This document shows positions 13,201-23,008 of a DNA stretch of 64,000 bases, piece after piece. This DNA comes from Reclinomonas americana ATCC 50394. Taxonomy: Eukaryota; Jakobida; Jakobea; Jakobida. Under the pieces are notes generated by a model. That model searched no databases and was not told the DNA's origin. It saw only the letters and a list, made by a program, of their open reading frames with translations. The DNA lies in NCBI GenBank assembly GCA_048213135.1, contig PS015026.1, forward strand, positions 93,411 through 157,410, written 5' to 3'. How positions within the stretch are numbered: position 1 is the first letter of the stretch; the number at the start of each line of letters is the position of its first letter. A program made the position numbers and the translations under genes.

Positions 13201-15004
13201 AGGAAGGGGAGAGAAGGAGAAGAAGAACAGCAGCACGAACAAGAAGAGGAGGGTAAGGAGACGGGAGGAAGGAGGGGAAGAAGAGAAGGAAGCAGAGGAT
13301 CGGGAAGAAGAAGGAGGAGAAGAAGAGGAGGGTCAAGGAGACGAGGGAAGGAGGATGAGAACAACAACGACCAGAAGGAGGAGAACAAGTTCGAGGAGAA
13401 GAAGAAGAGGATCGAGAAGGAGGAGAAGGAGAAGGAGAAGAAGAAGAGGGCGGATGATGAGGAAGGGGAGCAGAAGGAGAAGAAGAATAGCAACAAGAAC
13501 AAGAAGAGGACGAGGGGGAGAAGAGCAAGAGAAGGAAGAAGAAGAAGAGAAGAAGAGGGAGATGAAGGAGCAGGAAAAGGGGAACAAGAACAAGAAGAGC
13601 AGCAGCAGCAGCAGGAGGAGGAGGAGGAGGAGAGGAAGACAAGAGAAGGAAGAAGAGGATCGAGAAGAAGAGACGATGCCTGAGAGAATGCACAGAGAGA
13701 GAGAGAGAGAATGGGAGACAAAGAGAAAAAGAGGAAGACACACAATACCTGCTGACTCTGGAGGAAACGCAGAGGCGCCCTCACCGGGGAACTGTGTGCA
13801 ATGAAAATATCGCAAATCAGTGACGTCGCCCTCAGTCTCTCTCACTCTCACTCACACACAAATGCACACACTCAACTCTGCTCTTTGAAAAGGGATCATC
13901 ATCGCCGTCCTTGCCCGCATCACTGCCGGGCATCGCACTGACAGAGAGAGAGAGAGGAGGGAGTTGAGAGACACACACTTTCTTTCTCACACACACAGAG
14001 ACAAATGAATGAATCATGCGTGCAGGACACTCACCCACTGGACGACTTGCGCCCTCCCAGACGCGGTGCGCCACTCAAGGAGGTCATTGTGCACACACAG
14101 AGTGAGTGAGAGGCAACAGGGACAGTCCGCTGCATGCGAGCACTGTCCGTAACGGTCGACAAGAAACGAGAAAACATGAGACGCGCTCGGTCTGCTGCAG
14201 CTGTGCACTCAATGAGCATACGTGACTCTCTGTGACAGTGCAAGTAAGAGAGAGAGAGAGAGNNNNNNNNNNNNNNNNNNNNNNNNNNNNNNNNNNNNNN
14301 NNNNNNNNNNNNNNNNNNNNNNNNNNNNNNNNNNNNNNNNNNNNNNNNNNNNNNNNNNNNNNNNNNNNNNNNNNNNNNNNNNNNNNNNNNNNNNNNNNNN
14401 NNNNNNNNNNNNNNNNNNNNNNNNNNNNNNNNNNNNNNNNNNNNNNNNNNNNNNNNNNNNNNNNNNNNNNNNNNNNNNNNNNNNNNNNNNNNNNNNNNNN
14501 NNNNNNNNNNNNNNNNNNNNNNNNNNNNNNNNNNNNNNNNNNNNNNNNNNNNNNNNNNNNNNNNNNNNNNNNNNNNNNNNNNNNNNNNNNNNNNNNNNNN
14601 NNNNNNNNNNNNNNNNNNNNNNNNNNNNNNNNNNNNNNNNNNNNNNNNNNNNNNNNNNNNNNNNNNNNNNNNNNNNNNNNNNNNNNNNNNNNNNNNNNNN
14701 NNNNNNNNNNNNNNNNNNNNNNNNNNNNNNNNNNNNNGATACGAAAAAAAAACTCGGTACCAACCTGACGATGCTGATGATGCATGTTGTCGTAGTCGTC
14801 CTCGTCGGCGTAGTGGTAGTGCCCCTCACCACGTGCCGACAAGTCGCCGCCTCCGTGCACCACTGGAGTGCTCGTGGCGCTGCCCGAGGACCAGTTCAGC
14901 GCTCCCGCCAGCGCCATGTGGAACGCAGCGTTGGGCGAGGTGGCGTAGCCGGCGGCGTGCTCCTCATCGCCCGACATCATGTTCACTTCTTCAATCACCG
15001 ACAT
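10246..15004 (-). CDS. Exons of a low-complexity protein with an unknown C-terminal domain
   Basis: Minus-strand exons are: 15004-14765 (80 codons, starting MSVIEEVNMMSGDEEHAAGY), one ending at 14035 (SGAPRLGGRKSSSG), 13937-13877 (MPGSDAGKDGDDDPFSKS), 13791-13749 (FPGEGASAFPPESA), 12238-11960 (Gly/Ser-rich, LLDDDDYMKLIEGGGDALS, cut by a gap), and the last, 10799-10246. The last exon has a polyAsp run, then RLWSSTLRMLLDNGDFAVAT and VPSARALVEWINSGRLENAL, ending NGWW and a stop. Several parts are lost in gaps (11384-11959, 14263-14737). The exons may belong to the same gene as the STPG-like exons upstream or form a separate gene starting at 15004. The family is not recognised; the C-terminal 180 residues look folded. 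Confidence 0.5.
11384..11959. other. Assembly gap, 576 N, in a CT-repeat context
   Basis: (CT)n leads into the gap. It interrupts an exon of the minus-strand gene on its right side. Confidence 0.95.
12245..13690. repeat. 1.4-kb polypurine tract with higher-order repeats
   Basis: The plus strand is almost entirely A and G. GAGGAGAAGAAG-type units are punctuated by gacaagacgataacaacaac, seen at about 12690 and again at about 12938, roughly 248 bases apart, together with recurring gggtcaaggagacgaggg. It lies in an intron of the minus-strand gene, so the pre-mRNA carries a long polypyrimidine tract. Open frames here are compositional. Confidence 0.9.
14263..14737. other. Assembly gap, 475 N
   Basis: A GA repeat precedes the gap. 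It may hide an exon of the minus-strand gene. Confidence 0.95.
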
Positions 15005-15146
15005 TACACACACACACACGACGATGCGCTCTCTCTAAAACACGATACCAATCCACGGTGTGAAACTGAGAATGTCGTTCTGCAAACTGAGCAACAGCAG
15101 TCGGGAAGAGATTCTCCGGACTCCAGACAACCCCATTCCAACGCAA

Positions 15147-15697
15147 NNNNNNNNNNNNNNNNNNNNNNNNNNNNNNNNNNNNNNNNNNNNNNNNNNNNNN
15201 NNNNNNNNNNNNNNNNNNNNNNNNNNNNNNNNNNNNNNNNNNNNNNNNNNNNNNNNNNNNNNNNNNNNNNNNNNNNNNNNNNNNNNNNNNNNNNNNNNNN
15301 NNNNNNNNNNNNNNNNNNNNNNNNNNNNNNNNNNNNNNNNNNNNNNNNNNNNNNNNNNNNNNNNNNNNNNNNNNNNNNNNNNNNNNNNNNNNNNNNNNNN
15401 NNNNNNNNNNNNNNNNNNNNNNNNNNNNNNNNNNNNNNNNNNNNNNNNNNNNNNNNNNNNNNNNNNNNNNNNNNNNNNNNNNNNNNNNNNNNNNNNNNNN
15501 NNNNNNNNNNNNNNNNNNNNNNNNNNNNNNNNNNNNNNNNNNNNNNNNNNNNNNNNNNNNNNNNNNNNNNNNNNNNNNNNNNNNNNNNNNNNNNNNNNNN
15601 NNNNNNNNNNNNNNNNNNNNNNNNNNNNNNNNNNNNNNNNNNNNNNNNNNNNNNNNNNNNNNNNNNNNNNNNNNNNNNNNNNNNNNNNNNNNNNNNN
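15147..15697. other. Assembly gap, 551 N
   Basis: The gap cuts the Ser/Ala-rich exon 16207-15698 of the STPG-like gene. Confidence 0.95.
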
Positions 15698-18204
15698 GGG
15701 TGAAGCGGCCGGCAGTGACGTGCCGACACTCTCGTCCGCGTTGGGCGACGACGGAGCAGTGGAGCCCGGCGTGTAGACCTTGCGTGAGGACGAGGCCGTC
15801 GGCGCCGAGTATCCGGGGCCGGAGCTGGTGGAGTTTCGGCGGCTCGACGCACGACTGCTGACCGACGCCGGTGTGAGGGCATTCGCATTTGCCTGGCTAT
15901 TGCTGTTGCTGTTGCTGTTGCTGCTCGGCGTCGGTCGCTTGGAGGTGGCAGACGAAGGAGTGCGGGCCAGAGCTGCAGCGGCAGCAGCTGCCGCGGCACC
16001 AGCACTCGGAGACTTGGTGGTGGATGGCGTCTTGCCGGCGGCCGAGGACGGCGACTCGTTGTCGTGGGTGGTGACAATGTTGCTGACGGTGGTCATCTTC
16101 ATGTTGCGCATGGCCGGCTTCTTGTGGAGCTGCGTCTCAAACTTCTTAAAGAGACGCGGCGAGTCGGGATCAGTATCGGACTCCATCACGGCGGAGACTC
16201 GTGGAATCTGCAGCAATGCACACAGTGAGTTGATTGCTGGCCAACGGCGACTGACAGAGTAAAAAGAAAAGCCTCACCTCACGCGGTGCCAGTGCGGCGG
16301 CCTCCTGCTGCTGCTGCTGCTGCTGCTGCTCGCCATCTTCCTGCTCATCGCCCTCCTCCTTACCGCCAGTCTCCTCGAGGTCCTGGTTGAGCAGAGCCGA
16401 GCCGCGCATGCTCTCCAGCGCGCTCATTTCGTCGTCACCCCAGTCCGCCTCCTCACCCTCGTCGCCGCAGACCACGCTGCTGGTGGCCACTGTCGACTGC
16501 ACACCAGACGCCGGTGCCACAACGGCATCGGCCGTGGCCGCCCAGTCAATCTCCTCCTCAAACGACTTCTCTTCCTGCTGCTGCGGGGCGCCAGCGCCCG
16601 GGGCCACGGCAATGACCGACCCGTCGGCGAGCACCACATAATCCGAGTCATCGTCGTCTTCCTCCTCCTCGCGCTGCTCCGCTGCCGCGACATTGTCTCC
16701 CTCCTCCTCCTCCTCCTCCTCCTCCTCGTCAAACACCTCCGTGGCCTGCAGCTGCTGAGCAGACTCGGCCAGTTCGCGGTGCGGCGACAGCACCGGCGAG
16801 CGCACACCCGAGGCATTGACCGCCATCAAGGTGCCGTCCGGCAGCACCAAGTAGTCCGACTCGTCCTCGTCCTCATCGGCACCGGCAGCTGCCGCCTCCG
16901 CGCCATCGCCCGCATGCGACGACTCCATCGTGTAGAGCGAGATCGGGCGCGAGCTGTGCGGCGTCTCCGGTCCCGGCTCACCCAGCGCCGCGAGGATCTC
17001 GTCCGCCTCCTGCACCACATCGGGACTCTGCACACACAGTGAGTGAGGACACACTGAAGAAAATGCAAAAAGGAGGAGGAGGANNNNNNNNNNNNNNNNN
17101 NNNCGCCGATGGCTTGTGCATGCGCGCCACGTGCGAGACGAGCTCGTCCACATCGACGCGGTAGTAGCCGGGTGGCGGCACAGCGTCAAACATCGGCTGT
17201 GCAAAGCGGTCGGTCGACACGCCGAATGGAGCGCGGCTGCTGCGAGCCGAGGTGCTGAGGTAGGTGCGCGTGCCACTGCGTCCGCTCTGCGAGCGAGTGC
17301 CGGCACCCACTGAGCGCGTGTCGGCCCGCGAGGAGCGTGGCCGGGCCAGGCCGCTGCCGCCGACACTGCCGCGTCCCGAGCGAGCGGGTGAGCGTGAACG
17401 GCTGTTGCTGCGCGTCTCCTTCTTGTTGGCGGTGACAACGACGGCGGCGACCTTGTGGCTTGCCAAGTTGTGCGGGCTGCGAGCTCGTGGCGTGGTGGCC
17501 TTGCGTGCCGAGGGTGCCTCGTCGGCTCCGCCGTGAATGTGCACGGGGATGATCTCGTTGTCGGCGTCGAGAGTGGCCAGCACGCGGTGAGACGACGAGC
17601 TAACAAGTGGTGTGCCGGCGCGAGAGCCGACGGTTTCCTCTTGCAGCTGCTGGTGTTGGTGGTGGTGGTGATCGGTCTCCTCGGTTGGGTTGTCCATGTC
17701 AATGTCGAGACCGAGCAGCGTGCTCATGTCCGCCACGTCGCAGTTGCTGGCGCGGCTGGCAGAGCCGCGTCGTGAACGACCAAACGACACCACCGATGCC
17801 GTGCCGGCGTACGAGGCCGACGACATCCACTGCAGCGAGCGCAGGTAGGCGGCACGCTGAATGCGTTCCTCCTCTTGCTGCACGCGACCAAAGTCCGACG
17901 CCGGCGTGTAAATCAGCTCGGTCTCCTTGGCCTCAGCCGGTCGGAAGGTGGAGAAGCGCTTCCCGCTGCCGTTGTACAGTGGCGACACTTGCTTCTTCGG
18001 CACATTAAAGTCCGAGGGCGGCACGAACGACTCGTCGGTGATTGACTGCGAGTGAATGAGCAATTTAGTGTCACGATGGCATGACGAAGAGGAGGCAGGA
18101 GAACGCACCATATCCGCAGGCATGGACCGGCGAATCGGATCCATGTAGGCGCGGTAGGGTCCAGGCACCGTCGTGGTGCGCTTCTCCTTGCGCGGCTGCT
18201 TCTT
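15698..18204 (-). CDS. STPG-like protein with acidic and Ser-rich regions
   Basis: The visible minus-strand exons are 18204-18109, 18045-17104, 17027-16278 and 16207-15698, cut by gaps at both ends and at 17084-17103. The first exons contain sperm-tail PG-rich (STPG) style motifs: TTVPGPYRAYMDPIRR, VSPLYNGSGKRFSTFRP and FGVSTDRF followed by PPPGYYRVD. STPG repeats occur in axonemal microtubule-associated proteins. A basic Ser/Arg-rich segment follows. Then comes a 250-codon acidic exon in which a motif is repeated (DYLVLPDGTLMAV and DYVVLADGSVIAV), with polyGlu and polyGln. The last visible exon has IPRVSAVMESDTDPDSPRLF and Ser/Ala-rich sequence. A flagellar role is inferred from the STPG motifs only. 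No start codon is visible. Confidence 0.6.
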
Positions 18205-18333
18205 NNNNNNNNNNNNNNNNNNNNNNNNNNNNNNNNNNNNNNNNNNNNNNNNNNNNNNNNNNNNNNNNNNNNNNNNNNNNNNNNNNNNNNNNNNNNNNNN
18301 NNNNNNNNNNNNNNNNNNNNNNNNNNNNNNNNN
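18205..18333. other. Assembly gap between oppositely oriented STPG-like exons
   Basis: The minus-strand gene on the left and the plus-strand exon on the right would both need their 5' parts inside 129 N. Confidence 0.9.
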
Positions 18334-18420
18334 CCTTTTGGCTGCGCCACCAAGCGCTACTTTGAGCGCGATCCGCCGCTGATGCGCCAAGGCCTGCAGC
18401 GGACCACCAACAAGGCGTAG
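18334..18420 (+). CDS. C-terminal exon of an STPG-like protein
   Basis: Directly after the gap an open plus-strand frame encodes PFGCATKRYFERDPPLMRQG, then LQRTTNKA and TAG at 18418-18420. The FGCATKRYFE motif matches the Phe-Gly-x-x-Thr-Lys-Arg core of STPG repeats and resembles FGVSTDRF in the minus-strand gene left of the gap. Only 28 residues are visible. It may be the 3' end of a second family member, or part of a contig placed in the wrong orientation. Confidence 0.5.
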   Translation, partial: PFGCATKRYFERDPPLMRQGLQRTTNKA

Positions 18421-18589
18421 TACTGCACTGTAGATTGTCGCTCTTGTTAGTTTTTTTGCCCCCCTCGTATACCGCGCCCATGTAAGAGTAATGAGTATGA
18501 TTGATCGTTAATACACCCGAGAACGTTGTTAGAAATCGAAAGGAGATGGGGGGAAGATCAACATCGTCCCGCATGCGCAGCGTACCGCT

Positions 18590-21500
18590 GTGCTGCCACA
18601 GAATTGCCTTTGTGACGGTTCCTGTGCAAGCTGCTCCTATGGCGCACGAGTACGATATGCAGTTCCCTCATGACGCAGCCACCTTCCTCGACCCCTTCTC
18701 GGAAGAGTCGAGGCCGCCGATGAGCTTCAAGCTCGTGCGGAAGGTGCGCATGCTGTCGAATTCGAAGGAGCAACTGCATGAAATCGGTGAATCGCTGCGT
18801 TGGTGGCTGATTTCAGCGCCGCGTTTGCTGGCGTGCGCCGTGAGCTTGGTCTGCTGGTGGAAGCCCGCGCTCGGAACGTGGATGGCGTCGACGTTGAGCA
18901 GCCGATTCTGGTCCGTCCCTCCGCCCTTGCTGGTGTCCTACGAGAGCGCCCTCGTGGCGCTGTCGGAGGAGACGTACGGTCGCTTGATGGCCCCTGCAGC
19001 GTGTGCTGCTGCTGCGGAGTCGGCTGCCCGTCGTCAGCAGGAGCCTGGCGCTGCCGGCGGCTCTCGTCCTCGTCGCATCCGCGAAGAGTGCACCACTCAG
19101 CAACACCTCCTGGTCATCGTTCGCTCCCTCCTCCGCTTGTTCCAGAAGCACCACCACGAGTCGCCAGCGGCTAAGCCGGCGGACAAGGTGGCGCCCCTTG
19201 CCGTCGCCTCTGACCTCCGCTCCGGCTCTCTGCGCTGCGTGCTTCCTTGTCGAAAGACTGGCAAGCTGCTGACGACCGCCTCCCTTGTACCATCAAGGCG
19301 TCGGTCCCCTCGACCGGCGTTGTCTGGAGTGGCAGCTACAGTATTATTCGTAGTCGTCTGCTTGCTGCGCTCAACAAGGCCTTGTGTCTTCACAGTGCGG
19401 CAAAGAAGAAGGCTGATGCAACTCGCGCTGCCCTCAACTCCAGCCGCCTGCAGCACCTTTACCGTGTCAATGCCAACAAGGCTTTCCAGCGTGTCAACAA
19501 CGAGTTCGAGGCCGAGCGTGGCAACTGCACCAACATCCGCTACTCTGGCTCGGTCGACGACACTGTGTCTTTCTACCAGCAACTTACGGCCGCCGTCGAC
19601 GTCGACAACCCACCGACTGACTGGCCCGACCTTCAAGATCTCGGCATCGCTGGCGAAGCCGACTTCCGCATGCCTGACGTTCAACACACCTTGGCCGCCC
19701 AAGAGTCTCCACTCTGTAACACCCCCATGGTCACTGTGTCGAGTGTTCAGAAACTGTTGAAGTCGCTTCACAAGGCGGTGGCGACTGGCTTGGATGGCGT
19801 GCCGTACGAGGTCTTCCAGTACTTTGCCGACCGAAAGGGCGACACTGTGGTAATGGGCTGGGTTGGCATGGTGGCTGACATCATCCAGATTGCTCTGTGG
19901 TCCTGCCGTTCGCCGCACTCCATCCGCATGCGCCGCATCATCCACATCTGGAAGGGCAAGGGCGACAACGTCAACGACACCGACAACCTCGACCAGTTCC
20001 GCCCCATCTCGCTGCAAGTGGCGCTGTACAAGATCATCAACCTCTACTTCCTCCGCAACGTCCTTCAGCCGATTGCGCACATGGTCGACCTGTTCTGCGA
20101 CGAGCAGCAAGGCTTCCGCTTCGGCTCCGACGGCTGCCTGCAACACCACTTTTGTCGGTCAGAGTGTGATCGACGATTTCTGTAACAACATCAACCATTG
20201 CGGTTCTCTCAGCCCTGTTCCAGCTCCCAACCCAGCTGACCAAGACAACTGCCTGGTGGTCCTCAAGCTTGACAGCAAGCGCGCTTACGACAGTGTTCCC
20301 CCTGCTCTTGTTCGTTTTGTGCTTGAGAAGATGCGCTTCCCCCTTTACATCACGCAGTATTTGATGGACTGGATCGAGTTCCAGCCTTTCGTGGCATCCC
20401 TCGACAACTTTCAGGTGACACCTGTCATGTTGTCCTCAGTCCTTTTGTCAACAATGCCATGGCATCTGTGTTCATTCGTGGCGTTCGCGCCCTTCGTGTT
20501 GGTTACTCTTTCTGTGATTCCGACATTCGTGTGTGTGTTTCTGCCTTTGCCGATGATCGTCACGTGGTGGTGTCTTCCGTTCGTGAGGCGCAGCTGGTCC
20601 TGGATCTGTCCAAGCGTTTGGCCGAGTGGTCTGGCATTGCCGACAACCCGCAGAAGTCATTGGTGTTGGCTCTGCGTGCTCGGAACAAGCCGACTGGTCC
20701 AATGCAGGCGCAGAACTTTGTGGCTGTGGAGTTCGATCCCGAGCTGCTGATGGCTGGCACTGCGTTGCGATCCATGTCATCTGTCACTGAGTGCGATCGT
20801 TGGCTTGCCTACCCGTTCTACTCACCGACTCGTACAAGTGAGGCGAAGAAGCAAGTGGCGAAGATACTAGTGCTGGAGATTCAGCTCTTCACTCCGATCG
20901 AGGCCATCAAGCAGTCGTCGCTGTTGCCGCTCCAGAAGGTGGATGCCGTTCGCCGCTTCATCCTCACCAAGGCCACCTTTGTCATGTCGGCCGTGGAGCT
21001 TCAGCAGGACGTGCTCGCCACAATCGACCGCACGATCCGCGACAACATCCGACTCTGCCTTGGCCTCGACAACGACTCCGGCACACCCTTCCTCTACACT
21101 CCGCTGTCGAAAGGTGGTCTCGGCCTGTACTCTGTGGTGGAGCGAGCGGCCTCTCTGTTGCTGATCGACTCGGCGGTGAAGCTGTTGACACACCGCCGTC
21201 CGCTGACTCACCGTGTGGCGGAGCACATGCTCCACTGCTCGGTGAAGGCGGCCGGTGGTCGTGTTGACGACTTCTCGCCGTTGCCGACTGCTGGTTTGGT
21301 GGCCAAGTACCGGCAGACGAACGAGGTCACAGACGTCAATCGCCAGCAGCTGCCAGTTGCCACTCCTCAGCGGTATTTCTCTGTGTTGCTGTCTCCTGTT
21401 GCTCCTCCGGCTGGTGCTGCTGCGGTTGCTCCTAGTGCAGGTACTCGGTTTCAAGTGGCCACTGATCCGAGTGCTCCTTGCCGCGCTGTTCGCTCCAATC

Positions 21501-22561
21501 TGATGAGTGTTGCTCTCGGGCACGCTCTGAAGTTGGGTGTCAGTGTGGAGGTGCATCCGGCTGCTGCTGCTGCTGGTCAGCCTCCGCTGGTAGTCGGACG
21601 GCTGGCTGACGGTGGTGTTGTGTCCCTTTTGCCTCTCGCTTTTTGCCTGCGATGTCACACTTCTACTCCAAGGGCCACATTGTGGGCTGGAAGGCCTTGC
21701 GGAAGTGTGGTGCCTTTGTCGACTCTCTGCAGAAGGCTGCTGCTGGAACCCATGACGTGGTGGCTCAGGGCAACAGCATCACCGAGAAGGAGCAGCGCTT
21801 CCTGTGCAAGATGCGGACCAACTCCGTCATGCTCAACAACAAGGCGGCGGTCTTTAGCGGCAACCCTGGTGGCCCTGCCTCGCTGTGCCCACTCTGTGGC
21901 AAGGAGTCGGAGTCGCTTGGCCACTTGCTCAACGGCTGTGAAAAGCTGAAGGGCGTGTGGACGACGCGCCACGACAACGTGCTCGACGTCCTTCAAGCGG
22001 CTCTGGTGCGGCGCCCCAAGGTGGACGGTGTGGCGTGCCAGCTGGTGCGCGAGCGTGTCGACGCCGACTTGCTGCCCGCGGTGGTGGACTTTGCCGACCA
22101 CGCCAACCTGGCCAGGCTCAAGCCGGACCTCACCCTGGTTCATACCAGAGAGGGGACTGGTGAGATCTGCTCGGTCCAGGTGGTGGAGCTGACGTGCCCC
22201 TTCGCCAACGAGGACTCGGTCAAGTCTGCTGTCAACGGCAAGAAGGCCAAGTACGAGTCGTTGGTCAAGTCCATCAAGCAGAAGGTCGGCAATCAGGCCA
22301 AGGTCGAGCTTGTGGTGCTCCCTGTGACCTCGATTGGCACGACTCTGGCCTTGGTGTCGACTGGCCTCCGTTGTCTCGGCGTGCGCAACGTCCGACAGTG
22401 CATCTCTCGCCTTCGTGCACGACAAGCTTACGTACAAGTTACTCGATGTTTGTCCAACGATGCAAGGGAGTGGGTGGTGCACAGGTTCAGGCCGGAGTGC
22501 AAGGTGCTCACTTGGTTGTGGTGTGAGAGAAGTAACAGTTTCCCAATTCTTGCCCCACTGT
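18590..22561 (+). mobile_element. Non-LTR retrotransposon copy 1 with restriction-like endonuclease, frameshifted
   Basis: The open frames follow each other with shifts near 18.8, 19.25, 20.15, 20.45 and 21.64 kb. Together they cover a reverse transcriptase and a C-terminal endonuclease. Landmarks are GLDGVPYEVF (RT start), VVLKLDSKRAYDSV (motif A), a damaged motif B near 20.43 kb, AFADDRHVVVSS (motif C, catalytic FADD at 20546-20557), CPLCGKESESLGHLLNGC (CX2CX8HX4C finger, 21886-21939) and LKPDLTL with VQVVELTCPF (PD...E of a restriction-like endonuclease, about 22.11-22.2 kb). This layout is that of the R2/CRE/NeSL-type lineages, which lack an APE endonuclease and are often site-specific. 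The 5' boundary is uncertain. The 3' end is set by comparison with copy 2. The element is probably dead, although some shifts could be sequencing errors. Confidence 0.85.
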
Positions 22562-23008
22562 ATTGTATTGAACAAGCAAATAACAGTAGAACGATTGGAG
22601 ACGACGTATATGAAATGAATTGGCTCCTGATCGTTCTACTCCAGAATCCTCAGTATATCTAACAACAACTATCACTTGTTTTAATTGTTTGACATGTTTA
22701 GCAATTACATTAACTAATGGCTTCTTGGTTATTAATGGTATGCCAGTTTTTTGCAGTATGTTCAAGTTTTAATGCTATATCAGCAACTGGAGGCAGTTCA
22801 ACTCTGAATCATCGCCCCGTCAGCCTCTGCGCCTTTCATCCACCCTCATATTCTAGGTGCGAAAAAGAGAATGCAAGCGTATGCAAGAGAACTTTGTCAA
22901 CTAAAAGCAAAGCAGATTGGTATACAGTGCTCACCCAGCCGCTGATGAAACCAAGACAGGCCACTATGGAGATCAATCACCAGCATTACATTTGTTCACA
23001 GATTCTCC
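22562..23008. other. AT-richer intergenic sequence
   Basis: This stretch has visibly more A+T than its surroundings, with ttaattgtttgacatgttta and similar. Short minus-strand frames (for example VADIALKLEHTAKNWHTINN) look like eroded coding sequence, but I cannot assign them. The NLR-like stop codon lies at its right edge. Confidence 0.5.

Noticed and set aside
12092-13851. Very long Ser/Leu/Phe- or Arg/Lys/Glu-rich frames on both strands
   Set aside because: The polypurine tract is free of stop codons in several frames by composition; neighbouring exons place it in an intron.
18590-22561. Retrovirus or LTR element
   Set aside because: No protease, RNase H-integrase order or terminal repeats are seen; the finger plus restriction-like endonuclease after the RT is typical of early-branching non-LTR elements.
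21655-22575. 306-codon minus-strand frame
   Set aside because: It is the shadow of the retrotransposon endonuclease region, which has the conserved finger and PD...E motif on the plus strand.
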